Positions 1-10,868 are shown, numbered from the stretch's first letter. The stretch: DNA of 64,000 nucleotides from Nitrospirillum amazonense (GCF_007828035.1 NZ_VITV01000001.1:186001-250000); one strand, 5' to 3'. Translations and numbers: made by a program. The notes: generated by a model from the letters alone, not told the origin.

Positions 1-125
1 CCACCAAGATGACCGCCTACCTGAAGTGCCTGGACAAGGCCAAGACCGACGCCATGACCGAGCACAAAGGCGTGATCGAGGAATGGAACGGCGTCATCGA
101 CGCCTACAAAAAGAACCCCGGCTGA
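1..125 (+). CDS. C-terminal end of an unidentified protein (5' truncated)
   Basis: An open frame enters from the left edge (first whole codon at base 3) and stops with TGA at 123-125, giving the last 40 residues of a protein. The tail is charged and probably helical, with many Lys, Asp and Glu, one Cys, and it ends KKNPG. No family can be recognised from so little. No terminator-like hairpin with a T run follows. The reading frame is clear but the function is unknown. Confidence 0.6.
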   Translation, partial: TKMTAYLKCLDKAKTDAMTEHKGVIEEWNGVIDAYKKNPG

Positions 126-179
126 GCGTGGCGCCCCGCCCCCGGCCAAGCCACGATCGTTCCCATAGACCGAACGGTA

Positions 180-198
180 CAATGCTGACAAAGCATTG
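180..198. repeat. Short inverted repeat upstream of sorA
   Basis: The arms CAATGCT and AGCATTG form a perfect 7-bp inverted repeat around the spacer GACAA. It overlaps a TACAAT hexamer (178-183) that could be a -10 box. It lies about 100 bases before sorA and could be an operator or a small hairpin. There is no T run, so it is not a standard terminator. Confidence 0.35.
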
Positions 199-293
199 GA
201 TAGATCGGTCGCCCTGCTTCTCAATAGGCCGGACAACCATGCCGGGGCAAACGGTCCCGGCCACGGCGCCATCCATTGAGGAGAGTCGGGACC

Positions 294-1508
294 ATGGACC
301 AAGGCCATCGGGTTCCCATGATCGGCAGGCGGGGGTTCATCGCGGGTGCCGCCGCCCTGGGCGCGCTGCAACGTCCCACCGGGGCGCTGGGCGTCATGAT
401 GCGCGACGGGGACGAGGCCGTGTTCACCACGGCCTTCCCGCAAAAGGGCCGGATGATCCTGCAGCGGACTCGCCCGCCCCTGCTGGAAACGCCGTTCGAG
501 GTGTTCGACCAGGGCGTCTTCACCCCCAACGACCGGTTCTTTGTGCGGTGGCACTGGGCGGACATTCCCGAACAGGTGGATGTGGCCACCTTCACGCTGA
601 AGGTGCACGGCCATGTGGACCGGCCCCTGACCCTGGGCCTGGGTGATCTGCTGGCCATGCCGCGCATCGAATACGCGGCGGTCAACCAATGCTCCGGCAA
701 CTCCCGCAGCCTGTTCAGCCCCCGCGTCGGCGGGGCCCAGTGGCGGCACGGGGCCATGGGCAACGCCCGCTGGCTGGGCGTCCCGCTGAAGGCCGTGCTG
801 GACCGGGCCGGCGTCAAGGCCGGCACCGTGGCCATCCGCGCCCGGGGCCTGGACGAGCCCGTCGTGCCCGACGCCCCCGCCTTCGCCAAATCCCTGGCCA
901 TCGACCACGCCCGGGATGGCGAGGTCATGATCGCCTTCCAGATGAATGGCGAGCAATTGCCCCTGCTGAACGGCTTCCCCCTGCGGCTGGTGGTGCCGGG
1001 CTGGTATTCCACCTACTGGGTCAAGATGCTGAGCGATATCGAGGTGCTGGCGGCGGCCGACGACCAGTACTGGACCAAAATGGCGTACCGCATCCCGGAC
1101 ACACCGCACGCGTCGGTGGCGCCGGGGCAGGCCGGCTATGCCCAGGTTCCCATCAACCGCATGGTGCCGCGTTCCTTCATCACCAACCTGGTGGACGGCG
1201 CGCAGGTGGCGGCGGGCAAGCCCCTGGCCCTGCGCGGCCTGGCCTTCGGCGGCGACCAGGGGGTGGCGAAGGTGGAGGTGTCCGCCGATGGTGGCGGGAC
1301 CTGGAGGCAGGCCCAGCTGGCCCAGGACGAGGGACGCTACAGCTTCCGCCAATGGCACCTCGCCGCCCCCGGCCCCGCCGCAGGCCCGGTGCGGTTGATG
1401 GCCCGTTGCACCAACACCGCCGGGGAGACCCAGCCCCTGGAGGCCAATTGGAACCCCAGCGGCTTCATGCGCAACGTGGTCGAGACGACCACGCTGACGG
1501 CCGCCTGA
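294..1508 (+). CDS. sorA: Sulfite dehydrogenase molybdopterin subunit (SorA-like)
   Basis: Predicted periplasmic molybdenum-cofactor enzyme that oxidises sulfite to sulfate. The 404-residue product starts with a Tat signal (twin Arg at residues 12-13 in GRRGFIAG followed by a hydrophobic stretch), as expected for an enzyme exported with its cofactor. The sulfite-oxidase fold is recognisable, and the Mo-ligand cysteine is Cys133 in NQCSGNSRS. The C-terminal third matches the dimerisation domain of the family. The ATG at 294 is chosen because AGGAGAG lies at 279-285; an in-frame TTG at 276 would remove it. The haem gene sorB follows after 16 bases. SorA rather than SoxC is preferred because of the single adjacent mono-haem cytochrome and the lack of other sox genes. 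Confidence 0.85.
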   Translation: MDQGHRVPMIGRRGFIAGAAALGALQRPTGALGVMMRDGDEAVFTTAFPQKGRMILQRTRPPLLETPFEVFDQGVFTPNDRFFVRWHWADIPEQVDVATFTLKVHGHVDRPLTLGLGDLLAMPRIEYAAVNQCSGNSRSLFSPRVGGAQWRHGAMGNARWLGVPLKAVLDRAGVKAGTVAIRARGLDEPVVPDAPAFAKSLAIDHARDGEVMIAFQMNGEQLPLLNGFPLRLVVPGWYSTYWVKMLSDIEVLAAADDQYWTKMAYRIPDTPHASVAPGQAGYAQVPINRMVPRSFITNLVDGAQVAAGKPLALRGLAFGGDQGVAKVEVSADGGGTWRQAQLAQDEGRYSFRQWHLAAPGPAAGPVRLMARCTNTAGETQPLEANWNPSGFMRNVVETTTLTAA

Positions 1509-1524
1509 CGGAGGAAGTCGCACG

Positions 1525-1860
1525 ATGAATCGCACCTGGATTCTAGCCATCGCCGCCACCGGCCTTGCCGCGCCCGCCTTCGCCGCGTCCGACGCCACCA
1601 CCGTCACGGGGCCCGGGGGCGTCACCCTGCGGTCCGTAACCGTGGACCTGCCCCAGTCGGACCGGGAGTTCCCCGGCACCGACGCGGCGGCCATCAACAA
1701 CAACTGCCTGACCTGCCATTCGGCCGGCATGGTGTTGAGGCAGCCCCCCTTCCCCCGGGAGAAATGGGCGGAGATCGTGAACAAGATGATCCAGACCTAC
1801 AAGGCACCCATCGACGCCGGCGACGTCCCTGCCATCGTCGACTATCTGGCGAAGCGGTAG
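1525..1860 (+). CDS. sorB: Sulfite dehydrogenase cytochrome c subunit (SorB-like)
   Basis: A small periplasmic mono-haem cytochrome c of 111 residues. It has a Sec signal peptide ending near residue 20 (AFA-A) and one haem-binding motif, CLTCH, at residues 61-65. A Met a few residues later may be the distal ligand, but this is uncertain. The gene follows sorA by 16 bases with GGAGG at 1510-1514. In the SorAB family this subunit takes electrons from the molybdenum subunit and passes them to a soluble cytochrome c. The pairing and order support that role directly. Confidence 0.85.
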   Translation: MNRTWILAIAATGLAAPAFAASDATTVTGPGGVTLRSVTVDLPQSDREFPGTDAAAINNNCLTCHSAGMVLRQPPFPREKWAEIVNKMIQTYKAPIDAGDVPAIVDYLAKR

Positions 1861-1946
1861 GACGCCGGGGGCCACGATCCTGTGGCAATCGCGGGCGTGA
1901 TGCCTGATCTTGTCGGCCCCGCCGCCGACCCAGGTTGCCCAGTCCC

Positions 1947-3290
1947 GTGATCAGACGCCCCGTGATTCGACACCGTGTTCTGCCCGCCATCGCCGCCGCC
2001 CTCCTGCTGGCGCCGCCGGCCTTGTCGGCCGCCCCCTGCGCCACGGCGGGCACGCGCACGGAACGGATGATTTGCGCCAACCCGGCGCTGCGGGCGGAAG
2101 GTGCCGAAATCGCGCGCCTGTACAGGCAGGCCGTCGCCAAGGCGGGTGCGCACACGGCCGCCGTGATCGCCGAGCAGGCGCGCTGGCTGGCGACGCGCGA
2201 CCGGCTGTGCGGCGACCTGGCACCGGCGGATGACGAACGGGCGCGAACCTGCCTGGCGCGCGCCCTGCCCCTGCGCCGCGCCGCCCTAGCGGTGCAGGCG
2301 GCCAAGCCGGGTCAGCCCTTCTGCGACCGCGCCGCCGCCACCCTGGCCGCCGCGCGCGGGCTGGACGGTGGCCCGCCCGTGGGCGACCTGGATGAGCAGC
2401 TCATCGGTGCCGGCCTGCTGACCCCGGCGCCGGAGCAGGAACTGACCCAGGCGTGGCGCGACCGGCTGCCGCCGGAGGCAACGCAGGACGCCGGCGACCA
2501 GATGGCCGTTGTGCCCTTCGGCCGCGCCCATGTGGCGGTGACGGCGCTGGACGACGCCGCGTCGTGCACCAGCTTCAGCGTCCATTGGCTGGACACGGCC
2601 GGCAACGGCGGCCCCGCCCTGCCGCCGCCCGAGGCCCGCCCGGCGGACAAGCCGGCCTATTGCTGGTCGGAAAGCGCCGGCTTCGGCCAGGACGCCACCG
2701 GCGCCGCGGTCTTCTTCGCCCAGGATTCCGGCCCCAGCCGGCCTATGGCCCGCCCCATTCATGTCGAGGTCCGCATCCATCCCGTGCATCGCGACCACTG
2801 GGGGGCGGCCTGCCGCATCGAGGCGACCTACCAGACCGAGTTCCGCCTGGGCGACGGCCGCTGCGCCGCTGACGCCGCGACCTGCAAGGCCCTGGCCGAG
2901 GCCACCCCGCGCTGGGCCACCGCCCTGGCCGCCAGCCTCTGGTCCATCGGTGCCGACCACCCGCCCGGCCGCCCCGACTATCCCGCCCTGGACGGCCTGG
3001 CGCCCTACACCGGCCCCTTCGTGCCCGCCTTCCTGACCATCCCCAGCGTGAAAGGCTGGACCTACACCGGCCTGCCCAACTTCGAGGAGGAGGCGCCCCT
3101 GCTGCACTGGCAGAGCCCTGGCGGGCCGCTGATCCTGCGCCTGTCGCCCGGCATGCTGAACTGGCGCCCCGGCCCCATGATCCTGGGCGCCTGGCGGCGG
3201 GAGGGCGACACCCTGACCCCGGTGGCGGCCTACACCATCAACCAGGTGCGGGTGGGCGTGCAGGCGGTGACGATGGCGGCCCGGCCCTGA
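1947..3290 (+). CDS. Secreted LprI/DUF1311-like protein (copy 1)
   Basis: A predicted exported protein of about 447 residues. After the signal peptide, an N-terminal DUF1311/LprI-type domain is visible: a Cys, then TERMICANPAL, a helix with ARLY, and ARWLATRDRLC. LprI-type domains are known as lysozyme inhibitors in some bacteria, but the role here is unproven. The remaining ~350 residues form a conserved region shared with the next gene and have no recognised name; they include PALPPPE, YCWSE and MILGAWR motifs. The start is uncertain: GTG at 1947, TTG at 1935 and GTG at 1962 are all in frame, and none has a clear ribosome-binding site. Confidence 0.65.
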   Translation: MIRRPVIRHRVLPAIAAALLLAPPALSAAPCATAGTRTERMICANPALRAEGAEIARLYRQAVAKAGAHTAAVIAEQARWLATRDRLCGDLAPADDERARTCLARALPLRRAALAVQAAKPGQPFCDRAAATLAAARGLDGGPPVGDLDEQLIGAGLLTPAPEQELTQAWRDRLPPEATQDAGDQMAVVPFGRAHVAVTALDDAASCTSFSVHWLDTAGNGGPALPPPEARPADKPAYCWSESAGFGQDATGAAVFFAQDSGPSRPMARPIHVEVRIHPVHRDHWGAACRIEATYQTEFRLGDGRCAADAATCKALAEATPRWATALAASLWSIGADHPPGRPDYPALDGLAPYTGPFVPAFLTIPSVKGWTYTGLPNFEEEAPLLHWQSPGGPLILRLSPGMLNWRPGPMILGAWRREGDTLTPVAAYTINQVRVGVQAVTMAARP

Positions 3291-3308
3291 GGCCCGCCGT
3301 CAGCACCT

Positions 3309-4730
3309 ATGGCGTTCCTGGCAAAGATGTTTAATTCTGTCGGCAACCTCCACCACCGGTTGCCTACCGCCGTGAACCGCCTTCCCGCCCTGATCACCGC
3401 CGCGCTGTTTCTTTCCGGCACCGCCCTTGCCGCCGGCCCCAGCTTTGACTGCGCCGCCGCCAAGACGCCGACCGAGCGGGCGATTTGCGCTGATCCGAAG
3501 CTGGCGGACCAGGATAGGGAGGTCGCGCGGCTTTACAGCCAAGCGTTGACCCAGGCCGGCACGGACGTGGCGGCACTGGCCGGCGAACAGCGCCGCTGGC
3601 TGGCCACACGGGACCGCCTGTGCCAAGGGCCCGCCAAGCCGACGTCGCCCCTGACAGTCGGGTGGCCGACAGAGGCGGAATGCCTGTCCCAAACGATGAT
3701 CCTGCGCCAGGCGGCGCTGACGGCCCTGAGCAAAGGGGAAGGTGACCCGTCGTTTTGCCCTCGCGCTTCGATGACGCTGACCCTGGCCCGCACCGCTGAC
3801 GATGCGCCGCTTCAAATTCCCCTGGATCGGCAGATGATCGCCGCCGGGCTCGTGGTTCCGGCGCCTGAGGAAAAGCTAAGCCCCGCTTGGCGTCATCGGC
3901 TGTCGGCGGCGGCAATCAATCGGCGGGGCGACGCCATAGCCATCGTTCCCTTCGGGTCCTCGCATGTGGCGGTGACGGCAACGGGGGGCACGGCCGATTG
4001 CGTCAGCGTCACCGCCTTTCCCTTGGACGCCAGCGGGAAAGCCGGTCCCGCCCTGCCGCCGCCGGAAAACCACGCCCAGCCCTATTGCTGGACGGAAACC
4101 GTCGGCTTCGGCACGGACGGCAGCGGACAGCCGCTGTTCTTCACCCAGAACGCGGACAGTATCCGGGCCAAGGCCGGACCTGAGCGCTCAACCCTGTTCA
4201 TCCACCTGGCCAGGAAAGACCGCTGGGGCGATTCCTGCAACCTCGAGGTGACCTATCAGGCTGCCTACCGTCTGGGCGAAGGCACCTGCAATGCCAGCGC
4301 GCCCGTCTGCCAAGCCCTGCGGCAAGCGGCCCCCGGTTGGGCGGCCACGGTGGGCGCCAGCCCATGGGTAGAGGCGGGTCCTTTTCATCCGGCTGGTGGG
4401 CCCGCTTACCCCACCTTGCCAGACCTGACCCCACAGGAGATGGATGAACCATTGGACGCGACCTTTCGAATGCCGAACTTTCCCGGTTGGCATTATCGCG
4501 GCTTCTCGGCGTTCGAGATGTCGTCGCCATTGATGACCTGGCAAAGCCCGGACGGACCGCTGACCGTGCGCATCGCACCCGGCACCGTGGGCTGGCGGGT
4601 GGGCGCCATGATCTTGGGCGTCTGGCGGGGGCAAGGCGACACACTGACGCCCGTGGCCGGCTACGTCATCGACCATGTGCGCGTCGGTCACCCCAGCATC
4701 AAGACCGTCTCCTCCGTCCAAGTCGACTGA
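3309..4730 (+). CDS. Secreted LprI/DUF1311-like protein (copy 2)
   Basis: A paralogue of the preceding gene, 18 bases downstream and in the same orientation. Both share the DUF1311-like N-terminus (here TERAICADPKL and RRWLATRDRLC) and the long C-terminal region with PALPPPE, YCWTE, LTVRIAPG and MILGVWR. Length is up to 473 residues. A GTG at 3372 would give a more compact signal peptide (MNRLPALITAALFL...), so the first ~21 residues may not be translated. The tandem duplication suggests dosage or divergence of substrate, but no partner gene shows what it acts on. Confidence 0.65.
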   Translation: MAFLAKMFNSVGNLHHRLPTAVNRLPALITAALFLSGTALAAGPSFDCAAAKTPTERAICADPKLADQDREVARLYSQALTQAGTDVAALAGEQRRWLATRDRLCQGPAKPTSPLTVGWPTEAECLSQTMILRQAALTALSKGEGDPSFCPRASMTLTLARTADDAPLQIPLDRQMIAAGLVVPAPEEKLSPAWRHRLSAAAINRRGDAIAIVPFGSSHVAVTATGGTADCVSVTAFPLDASGKAGPALPPPENHAQPYCWTETVGFGTDGSGQPLFFTQNADSIRAKAGPERSTLFIHLARKDRWGDSCNLEVTYQAAYRLGEGTCNASAPVCQALRQAAPGWAATVGASPWVEAGPFHPAGGPAYPTLPDLTPQEMDEPLDATFRMPNFPGWHYRGFSAFEMSSPLMTWQSPDGPLTVRIAPGTVGWRVGAMILGVWRGQGDTLTPVAGYVIDHVRVGHPSIKTVSSVQVD

Positions 4731-4833
4731 GGCGAGCCCGTCGGCAGAACTGATTCCCGCCAACCATTCCCCCACCACCCCATTTCCCTCCCCATTGACA
4801 CCTGCGCCCTCAGGCGCGCACAGTGCGGCCTTC

Positions 4834-6976
<2,143 letters not shown>

Positions 6977-7016
6977 GGCACACATCCCGGGTTCAACATC
7001 CCGAAGTCCGTTCAGT

Positions 7017-7052
7017 CCCCACCGGTACCCCGCCGGTGGGGATTGTCCTTTG
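7017..7052 (+). terminator. Probable terminator after thiC
   Basis: The arms CCCCACCGG (7017-7025) and CCGGTGGGG (7033-7041) form a perfect 9-bp GC-rich stem with a 7-base loop. The tail ATTGTCCTTTG is only moderately T-rich. The position 40 bases past the thiC stop fits a terminator. Confidence 0.6.
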
Positions 7053-7080
7053 TGCCGGGCCCGTGTCCTGATGCGCGGGC

Positions 7081-7112
7081 CACGGGTTCAGACAGGCACG
7101 GGTTCAGACAGG
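7081..7112 (+). repeat. Perfect 16-bp tandem repeat
   Basis: The 16-base unit CACGGGTTCAGACAGG occurs twice head to tail at 7081-7096 and 7097-7112. The second copy runs into the ribosome-binding site of the next gene. It looks like a recent slip duplication; a change in copy number would alter the 5' untranslated region of the GST gene. Confidence 0.8.
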
Positions 7113-7125
7113 GAGGATCGTGGAC

Positions 7126-7770
7126 ATGATCACCGTCTTCGGCGAAGGAAGGGGCTTCCGCGTCGTCTGGCTGCTGGAGGAAATGGGGCTGCCCTATCGG
7201 CTGAGACCGGTGGATCTGCTCGCCGGCGTCGAGAACGATCCGGAGTATCTGGCCATCAACCCGGCCGGCTTCATCCCGGCGCTCCAGGACGGCGATGCCA
7301 CCCTGGTCGAGTCCATCGCAATCATGGAATATCTGATCGCGCGGTACGGGCCCACGCCGCTGGCGCCGGCCGCGCAGGATGCCGCCTTCCCCGCCTATCA
7401 GCAATTCCTGCACCTGGGCGAAGCCGGCCTGGCCGCGTCGATGTACTTCGTCGTCGTCAGCCGCAACCTGGCGCCCGAGGCGGAGCGCCGGAACTGGGGC
7501 GCCCTCAAGGCGCTGGAGGTGTTCGAGAGCCGGCTGCGGCTGGTGACGCGCCAGCTGGCGCGCGCGCCCTACATGGCCGGCGCGACGTTCACGGCGGCCG
7601 ACATTTCCGTGACCTACGCGCTTGAGTTCGCCCAGCGGGCCGGCGGCTACACCCTCAACGAGGCGCAGCGCGCCTACATCGCCCGCACCAGCGGCCGCGA
7701 CGCCTATCGACGGGCCATGGACACCTGCCAGGCCACCAAGGCCTGGGCCGCCGCCGCGACGGCGTCGTGA
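7126..7770 (+). CDS. Glutathione S-transferase family protein
   Basis: A soluble GST-fold protein of 214 residues. The N-terminal thioredoxin-like domain shows the GST pattern: residues 5-16 hold the catalytic-side loop (FGEGRGFRVVWL), NPAGFIPAL contains the cis-Pro segment, and ES(I)AIMEYL is the glutathione-binding block. The helical C-terminal domain has FTAADISVTY, matching the conserved N-capping box. The ATG at 7126 suits the GGGAGG at 7111-7116; the GTG at 7120 is too close to it. The substrate cannot be predicted. No operon partner is visible, and the next gene runs the other way. Confidence 0.85.
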   Translation: MITVFGEGRGFRVVWLLEEMGLPYRLRPVDLLAGVENDPEYLAINPAGFIPALQDGDATLVESIAIMEYLIARYGPTPLAPAAQDAAFPAYQQFLHLGEAGLAASMYFVVVSRNLAPEAERRNWGALKALEVFESRLRLVTRQLARAPYMAGATFTAADISVTYALEFAQRAGGYTLNEAQRAYIARTSGRDAYRRAMDTCQATKAWAAAATAS

Positions 7771-7800
7771 TCCTCCGCCGCGGAGCCGCCGGGGAACCGC

Positions 7801-8502
7801 CTATCGCACCGTCCCGATGCCGGCGAGGATGAGGTCGACGCCGGCCAGGAACTGGTCACGGTCATCGTGCGCGGCCAGCTGCGGCGCCACCCGACGCAGG
7901 AAGGGATAGTCGGCCGGATCCAGCCGCGCCCATCCCCCGGCGATGTCCGCCAGCGCCGCCGACCGATCCGTCCCCGGCGCCTGCAGGCGCGCGTTCGCCG
8001 CGTTCTGCCCGGCGGCGCCGAAGATATAGGTCACCAGCGCCGACCAGGCGTTGAACCACGCCCCCTCCGGCACGCCCAGTTGCCACAGCCGGCCGCCTAT
8101 GGCCTCAAACACCCGCAGCATCGCCGGCTGCCACGGCGCGCGGGAGAACTGGGCGCCCACCCAAGGGTGCGCGTCGATGGCGTCGAACATGGCCAGGGCG
8201 ATGACCCGGATGGCCTCGCGCGGGTCCGCCCCGCCGGCCCCGGTCTCGGATATGGCCCCGGATATCGCCCCGGATATCGCCCCTGCCATGGCCCGCGTGA
8301 CGACGTGGTCGGTGGCCGCCGCCAACAGCGCGTCCTTGTCGGCGACATGCCAGTAGATGGCCCCGCTGCCTGTCGCCAGGCGGGCCGCCAGCGCGCGGAA
8401 GGTCAAGGCGCCTTCGCCGCCTGCATCGAGGATGGCGATCGCCGCCCCCACGATCCTTTCCCTGGAAAGCGCGTCCGCGCGCCGGTCGGTCCGTTTCGTC
8501 AT
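7801..8502 (-). CDS. TetR-family transcriptional repressor
   Basis: A 233-residue regulator with an N-terminal helix-turn-helix: RIVGAAIAILDAGG, FRALAARLATGSGAIYWHV and the ADKDALL turn are typical of TetR. The C-terminal ligand domain resembles the TetR_C group found in drug-responsive repressors. The ATG at 8502 is preferred; an open extension to 8589 runs through the operator region and is not conserved in character. The gene is divergent from a TetX-like monooxygenase and two matching palindromes lie in the gap. The likely role is ligand-relieved repression of the monooxygenase and of itself. Confidence 0.88.
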   Translation of the reverse strand: MTKRTDRRADALSRERIVGAAIAILDAGGEGALTFRALAARLATGSGAIYWHVADKDALLAAATDHVVTRAMAGAISGAISGAISETGAGGADPREAIRVIALAMFDAIDAHPWVGAQFSRAPWQPAMLRVFEAIGGRLWQLGVPEGAWFNAWSALVTYIFGAAGQNAANARLQAPGTDRSAALADIAGGWARLDPADYPFLRRVAPQLAAHDDRDQFLAGVDLILAGIGTVR

Positions 8503-8521
8503 GGGATCATCTTGACATTCA

Positions 8522-8536
8522 TGGAACGCCGTTCCA
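8522..8536. promoter_or_regulatory. Operator palindrome 1 (TetR-type)
   Basis: TGGAAC-GCC-GTTCCA is a perfect 6+6 inverted repeat with a 3-base centre. A second copy with the same arms lies 27 bp away, centre to centre. Both sit between the divergent TetR and monooxygenase genes. Binding by the neighbouring TetR protein is inferred. Confidence 0.75.
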
Positions 8537-8548
8537 ATTAAATATCTA

Positions 8549-8563
8549 TGGAACATCGTTCCA
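8549..8563. promoter_or_regulatory. Operator palindrome 2 (TetR-type)
   Basis: TGGAAC-ATC-GTTCCA has the same arms as the palindrome at 8522-8536 with a different centre. It ends 20 bases before the monooxygenase start, so a bound repressor would block the promoter or early elongation. Confidence 0.75.
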
Positions 8564-8582
8564 ATCCCTTTGAGGAAGCAAG

Positions 8583-9731
8583 ATGACACCCGTCACCATC
8601 GTCGGCGCCGGCCTGGGCGGTCTCACCCTCGCCCGCGTGCTGCATGTCCACGGCCTCCCCGCGATCGTCTATGAGGCGGAGGCGTCGGCCGGTGCCCGCA
8701 CGCAGGGCGGCATGCTGGACATCCATGAGCGGGACGGGCAGCTGGCGCTGAAGGCCGCCGGCCTGTTCGACCCGTTTCGCGCCCTGATCCATGCCGGTGG
8801 GGAGGCGTCGCGGGTGCTGGACCCCCAGGGCGCCGTGCTGATGGACCAGCCGGACGACGGCACGGGCGGCCGGCCCGAAGTGTTGCGGGGGGAGCTGCGG
8901 CGCCTGCTGTTGGACAGCCTGCCGGCGGGAACCGTCCAGTGGGGCCGGAAGCTGGCGCGCGTGGCGGCGCTGGGCGACGGGCAGCATGAACTGACCTTCA
9001 CGGATGGGGCCAGCGTGACCACCGGCCTGCTGGTCGGGGCCGATGGCGCCTGGTCCAAGGTGCGGCCGCTGCTGTCAGACGCCACGCCCGCCTATGCCGG
9101 CGCCACCTTCATCGATACCTACCTGTTCGATGCCGACGCGCGATATCCGGCGACGGCCCAGGCGGTGGGCGGCGGTGGGATGTTCGCCATGACGCCCGGC
9201 CGGGGCATCTTCGCCCACCGTGAGCCCGGCGGCACGCTGCACGCCTATATCGGGCTGCGGCGGCCGGCGGAATGGATCGCCGCCATCGACTTCGGCGACG
9301 CGGCCGCCGCCAAGGCCCGCATCGCGGCCGAGTTCGACGGCTGGGCCCCGGCCCTGACCACGCTGATCACCCACAGCGACACGCCGCCCGTGCCGCGCCT
9401 GCTCCACACCCTGCCCATCGGCCACCGCTGGAGCCGGGTGCCGGGCGTGACGCTGCTGGGGGACGCCGCCCACCTCGCGCCGCCGGCCGGCGAAGGCGCC
9501 AACCTGGCCATGCTGGATGGTGCTGAGCTGGCGCAGGCCATCGCGGCCCACCCCGGCGATATCGAGGCGGCGCTGGCCGTCTATGAGTCCGTGATGTTCC
9601 CGCGCGGCGCGGTGGCGGCCGCCGGCGCGCACCGCATCCTGGACCTCTGCCTGGGCGACAGCGCGCCCTTCGGCTTGCTCGACTTCTTCGCCGGCGCCTT
9701 CGCACGCCGGGATGCCTCAGGGGAAGGCTGA
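8583..9731 (+). CDS. TetX-like FAD-dependent monooxygenase
   Basis: A 382-residue class A flavoprotein monooxygenase. The FAD-binding GxGxxG is at residues 8-13 (GAGLGG), followed by EAEASAGAR; the second FAD block LLGDAAHLAPPAGEGAN, containing the GD motif, lies near residue 295. Length and blocks match the TetX subgroup (TetX itself is 388 residues). Enzymes of this group hydroxylate small aromatic or polyketide substrates; tetracycline inactivation cannot be claimed from sequence alone. A GAGGAAG ribosome-binding site precedes the ATG. A TetR gene and twin operators upstream suggest induction by a small molecule. The 3' end overlaps the convergent next gene by 15 bases. Confidence 0.82.
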   Translation: MTPVTIVGAGLGGLTLARVLHVHGLPAIVYEAEASAGARTQGGMLDIHERDGQLALKAAGLFDPFRALIHAGGEASRVLDPQGAVLMDQPDDGTGGRPEVLRGELRRLLLDSLPAGTVQWGRKLARVAALGDGQHELTFTDGASVTTGLLVGADGAWSKVRPLLSDATPAYAGATFIDTYLFDADARYPATAQAVGGGGMFAMTPGRGIFAHREPGGTLHAYIGLRRPAEWIAAIDFGDAAAAKARIAAEFDGWAPALTTLITHSDTPPVPRLLHTLPIGHRWSRVPGVTLLGDAAHLAPPAGEGANLAMLDGAELAQAIAAHPGDIEAALAVYESVMFPRGAVAAAGAHRILDLCLGDSAPFGLLDFFAGAFARRDASGEG

Positions 9732-10868
9732 CAGTTCCTCCTCGATCTCGCGGCACAGGGCGGCGATGGCGTCGTAATCCACACCGGGCGAGCGGCCGGG
9801 GGTGGGTTGGCCCACACGGGTCAGGGCGACGTAGCCGCCCTGGCGGATGCCGTTGGCGGTCTCATCCAGCACGGTGCTGCCGAACTGGGTGGTGGGCTCG
9901 ATCTGGCTGCGCTGGCGCCAATGGTTCCAGCTGTCGATGAAGACCAGCCGCTCCGCTTCCGGGAAATGCTGGGCGACATGGACCATGGCCCCAGCCAGGA
10001 AGCGGCGGTAGAGCACGGAGCTGGTGCTGGCCAGCAGCGTCGCGCCGCCCTGGGGATGGTCGGGCCAGTCGGCGAAGTCCAGCATCACGCGGGGGAAGAC
10101 CTTGCCCCGGCTGGGGCGGTCGACCATGCGGCTGTTCACGAACTGGGCATAGCTCATGATAGTGTCGTCGAACATGCCGCCGTCGGCATGCCCCGCCTCC
10201 GCCTGCAGGAAGGTATAGCCGTTCAGCAGCTCCGCCGGCTTGCAGGAGCGCCACTGCGCCGGGCTTGGGTCCAGCAAGGCGTCGAAGCCAGCATCCAGCA
10301 GGCCGCCGCGCACCTCCGCCGCCGTGGCGATAAGGTAGAGGCCGCTCAGGCCGGCCGCGGCGGCCGCCTGGCGCAGCAGGGCCACCGTGCCCGCCGGGTC
10401 GGGCATCGTGTAGGGCTCATTCACCACCAGCACCTGGCGGCCGTCGGCCAACAAAGGGCTGAAACCGGCAATGGCCGCCATCAGGGCGGCTGCGTCGGAG
10501 GCCGGGTCGTCCACCGGCGCCGGCGTCCAGCGGAAGGCCAGGCCGAAATCGTCATCACACCAGGCGTCCAGGCACTCCGCCCCCGTGAGGTAACCGCCCT
10601 CAAGCCGGTGGCAATCCAGGACGAAACCACCGATGCCGGTGGCGCGCGCCACCGCCACCACCCGGCCGGCGCCGGCCGCGTCCGCCAGATCGTAGCGGCC
10701 CAGCGCCTTGCCCGGTTGCAGCAGGGGGCTGTGGTGGCGCCGGGCGGGGTAGGCGTCCAGCGCCCGCGCCCAGGGATCACCGCCGCCCAGCGCCTGCCGC
10801 AGCGGGCCGGACGACTGGAACCGGGCGTCGAAGAACGCCAGGACACGCAGGTTCAGGGGCGGGATCAT
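9717..10868 (-). CDS. WbsX-like glycan biosynthesis protein
   Basis: A 383-residue protein that resembles the WbsX/GH99-like family of polysaccharide clusters. The supporting features are ALDAYPARRHHSPLLQP near the start, GIGGFVLDCHRLEGG in the position of the family's GF-Y-W block, VVNEPYT in the middle, and the late block FIDSWNHWRQRS, which parallels the family's SWNEWAEG. Biochemical roles in this family are poorly defined. The start codon overlaps the stop of the upstream GT9 gene (ATGA), so the two are translationally coupled. The assignment to the family is moderate. Confidence 0.6.
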   Translation of the reverse strand: MIPPLNLRVLAFFDARFQSSGPLRQALGGGDPWARALDAYPARRHHSPLLQPGKALGRYDLADAAGAGRVVAVARATGIGGFVLDCHRLEGGYLTGAECLDAWCDDDFGLAFRWTPAPVDDPASDAAALMAAIAGFSPLLADGRQVLVVNEPYTMPDPAGTVALLRQAAAAAGLSGLYLIATAAEVRGGLLDAGFDALLDPSPAQWRSCKPAELLNGYTFLQAEAGHADGGMFDDTIMSYAQFVNSRMVDRPSRGKVFPRVMLDFADWPDHPQGGATLLASTSSVLYRRFLAGAMVHVAQHFPEAERLVFIDSWNHWRQRSQIEPTTQFGSTVLDETANGIRQGGYVALTRVGQPTPGRSPGVDYDAIAALCREIEEELSAFP

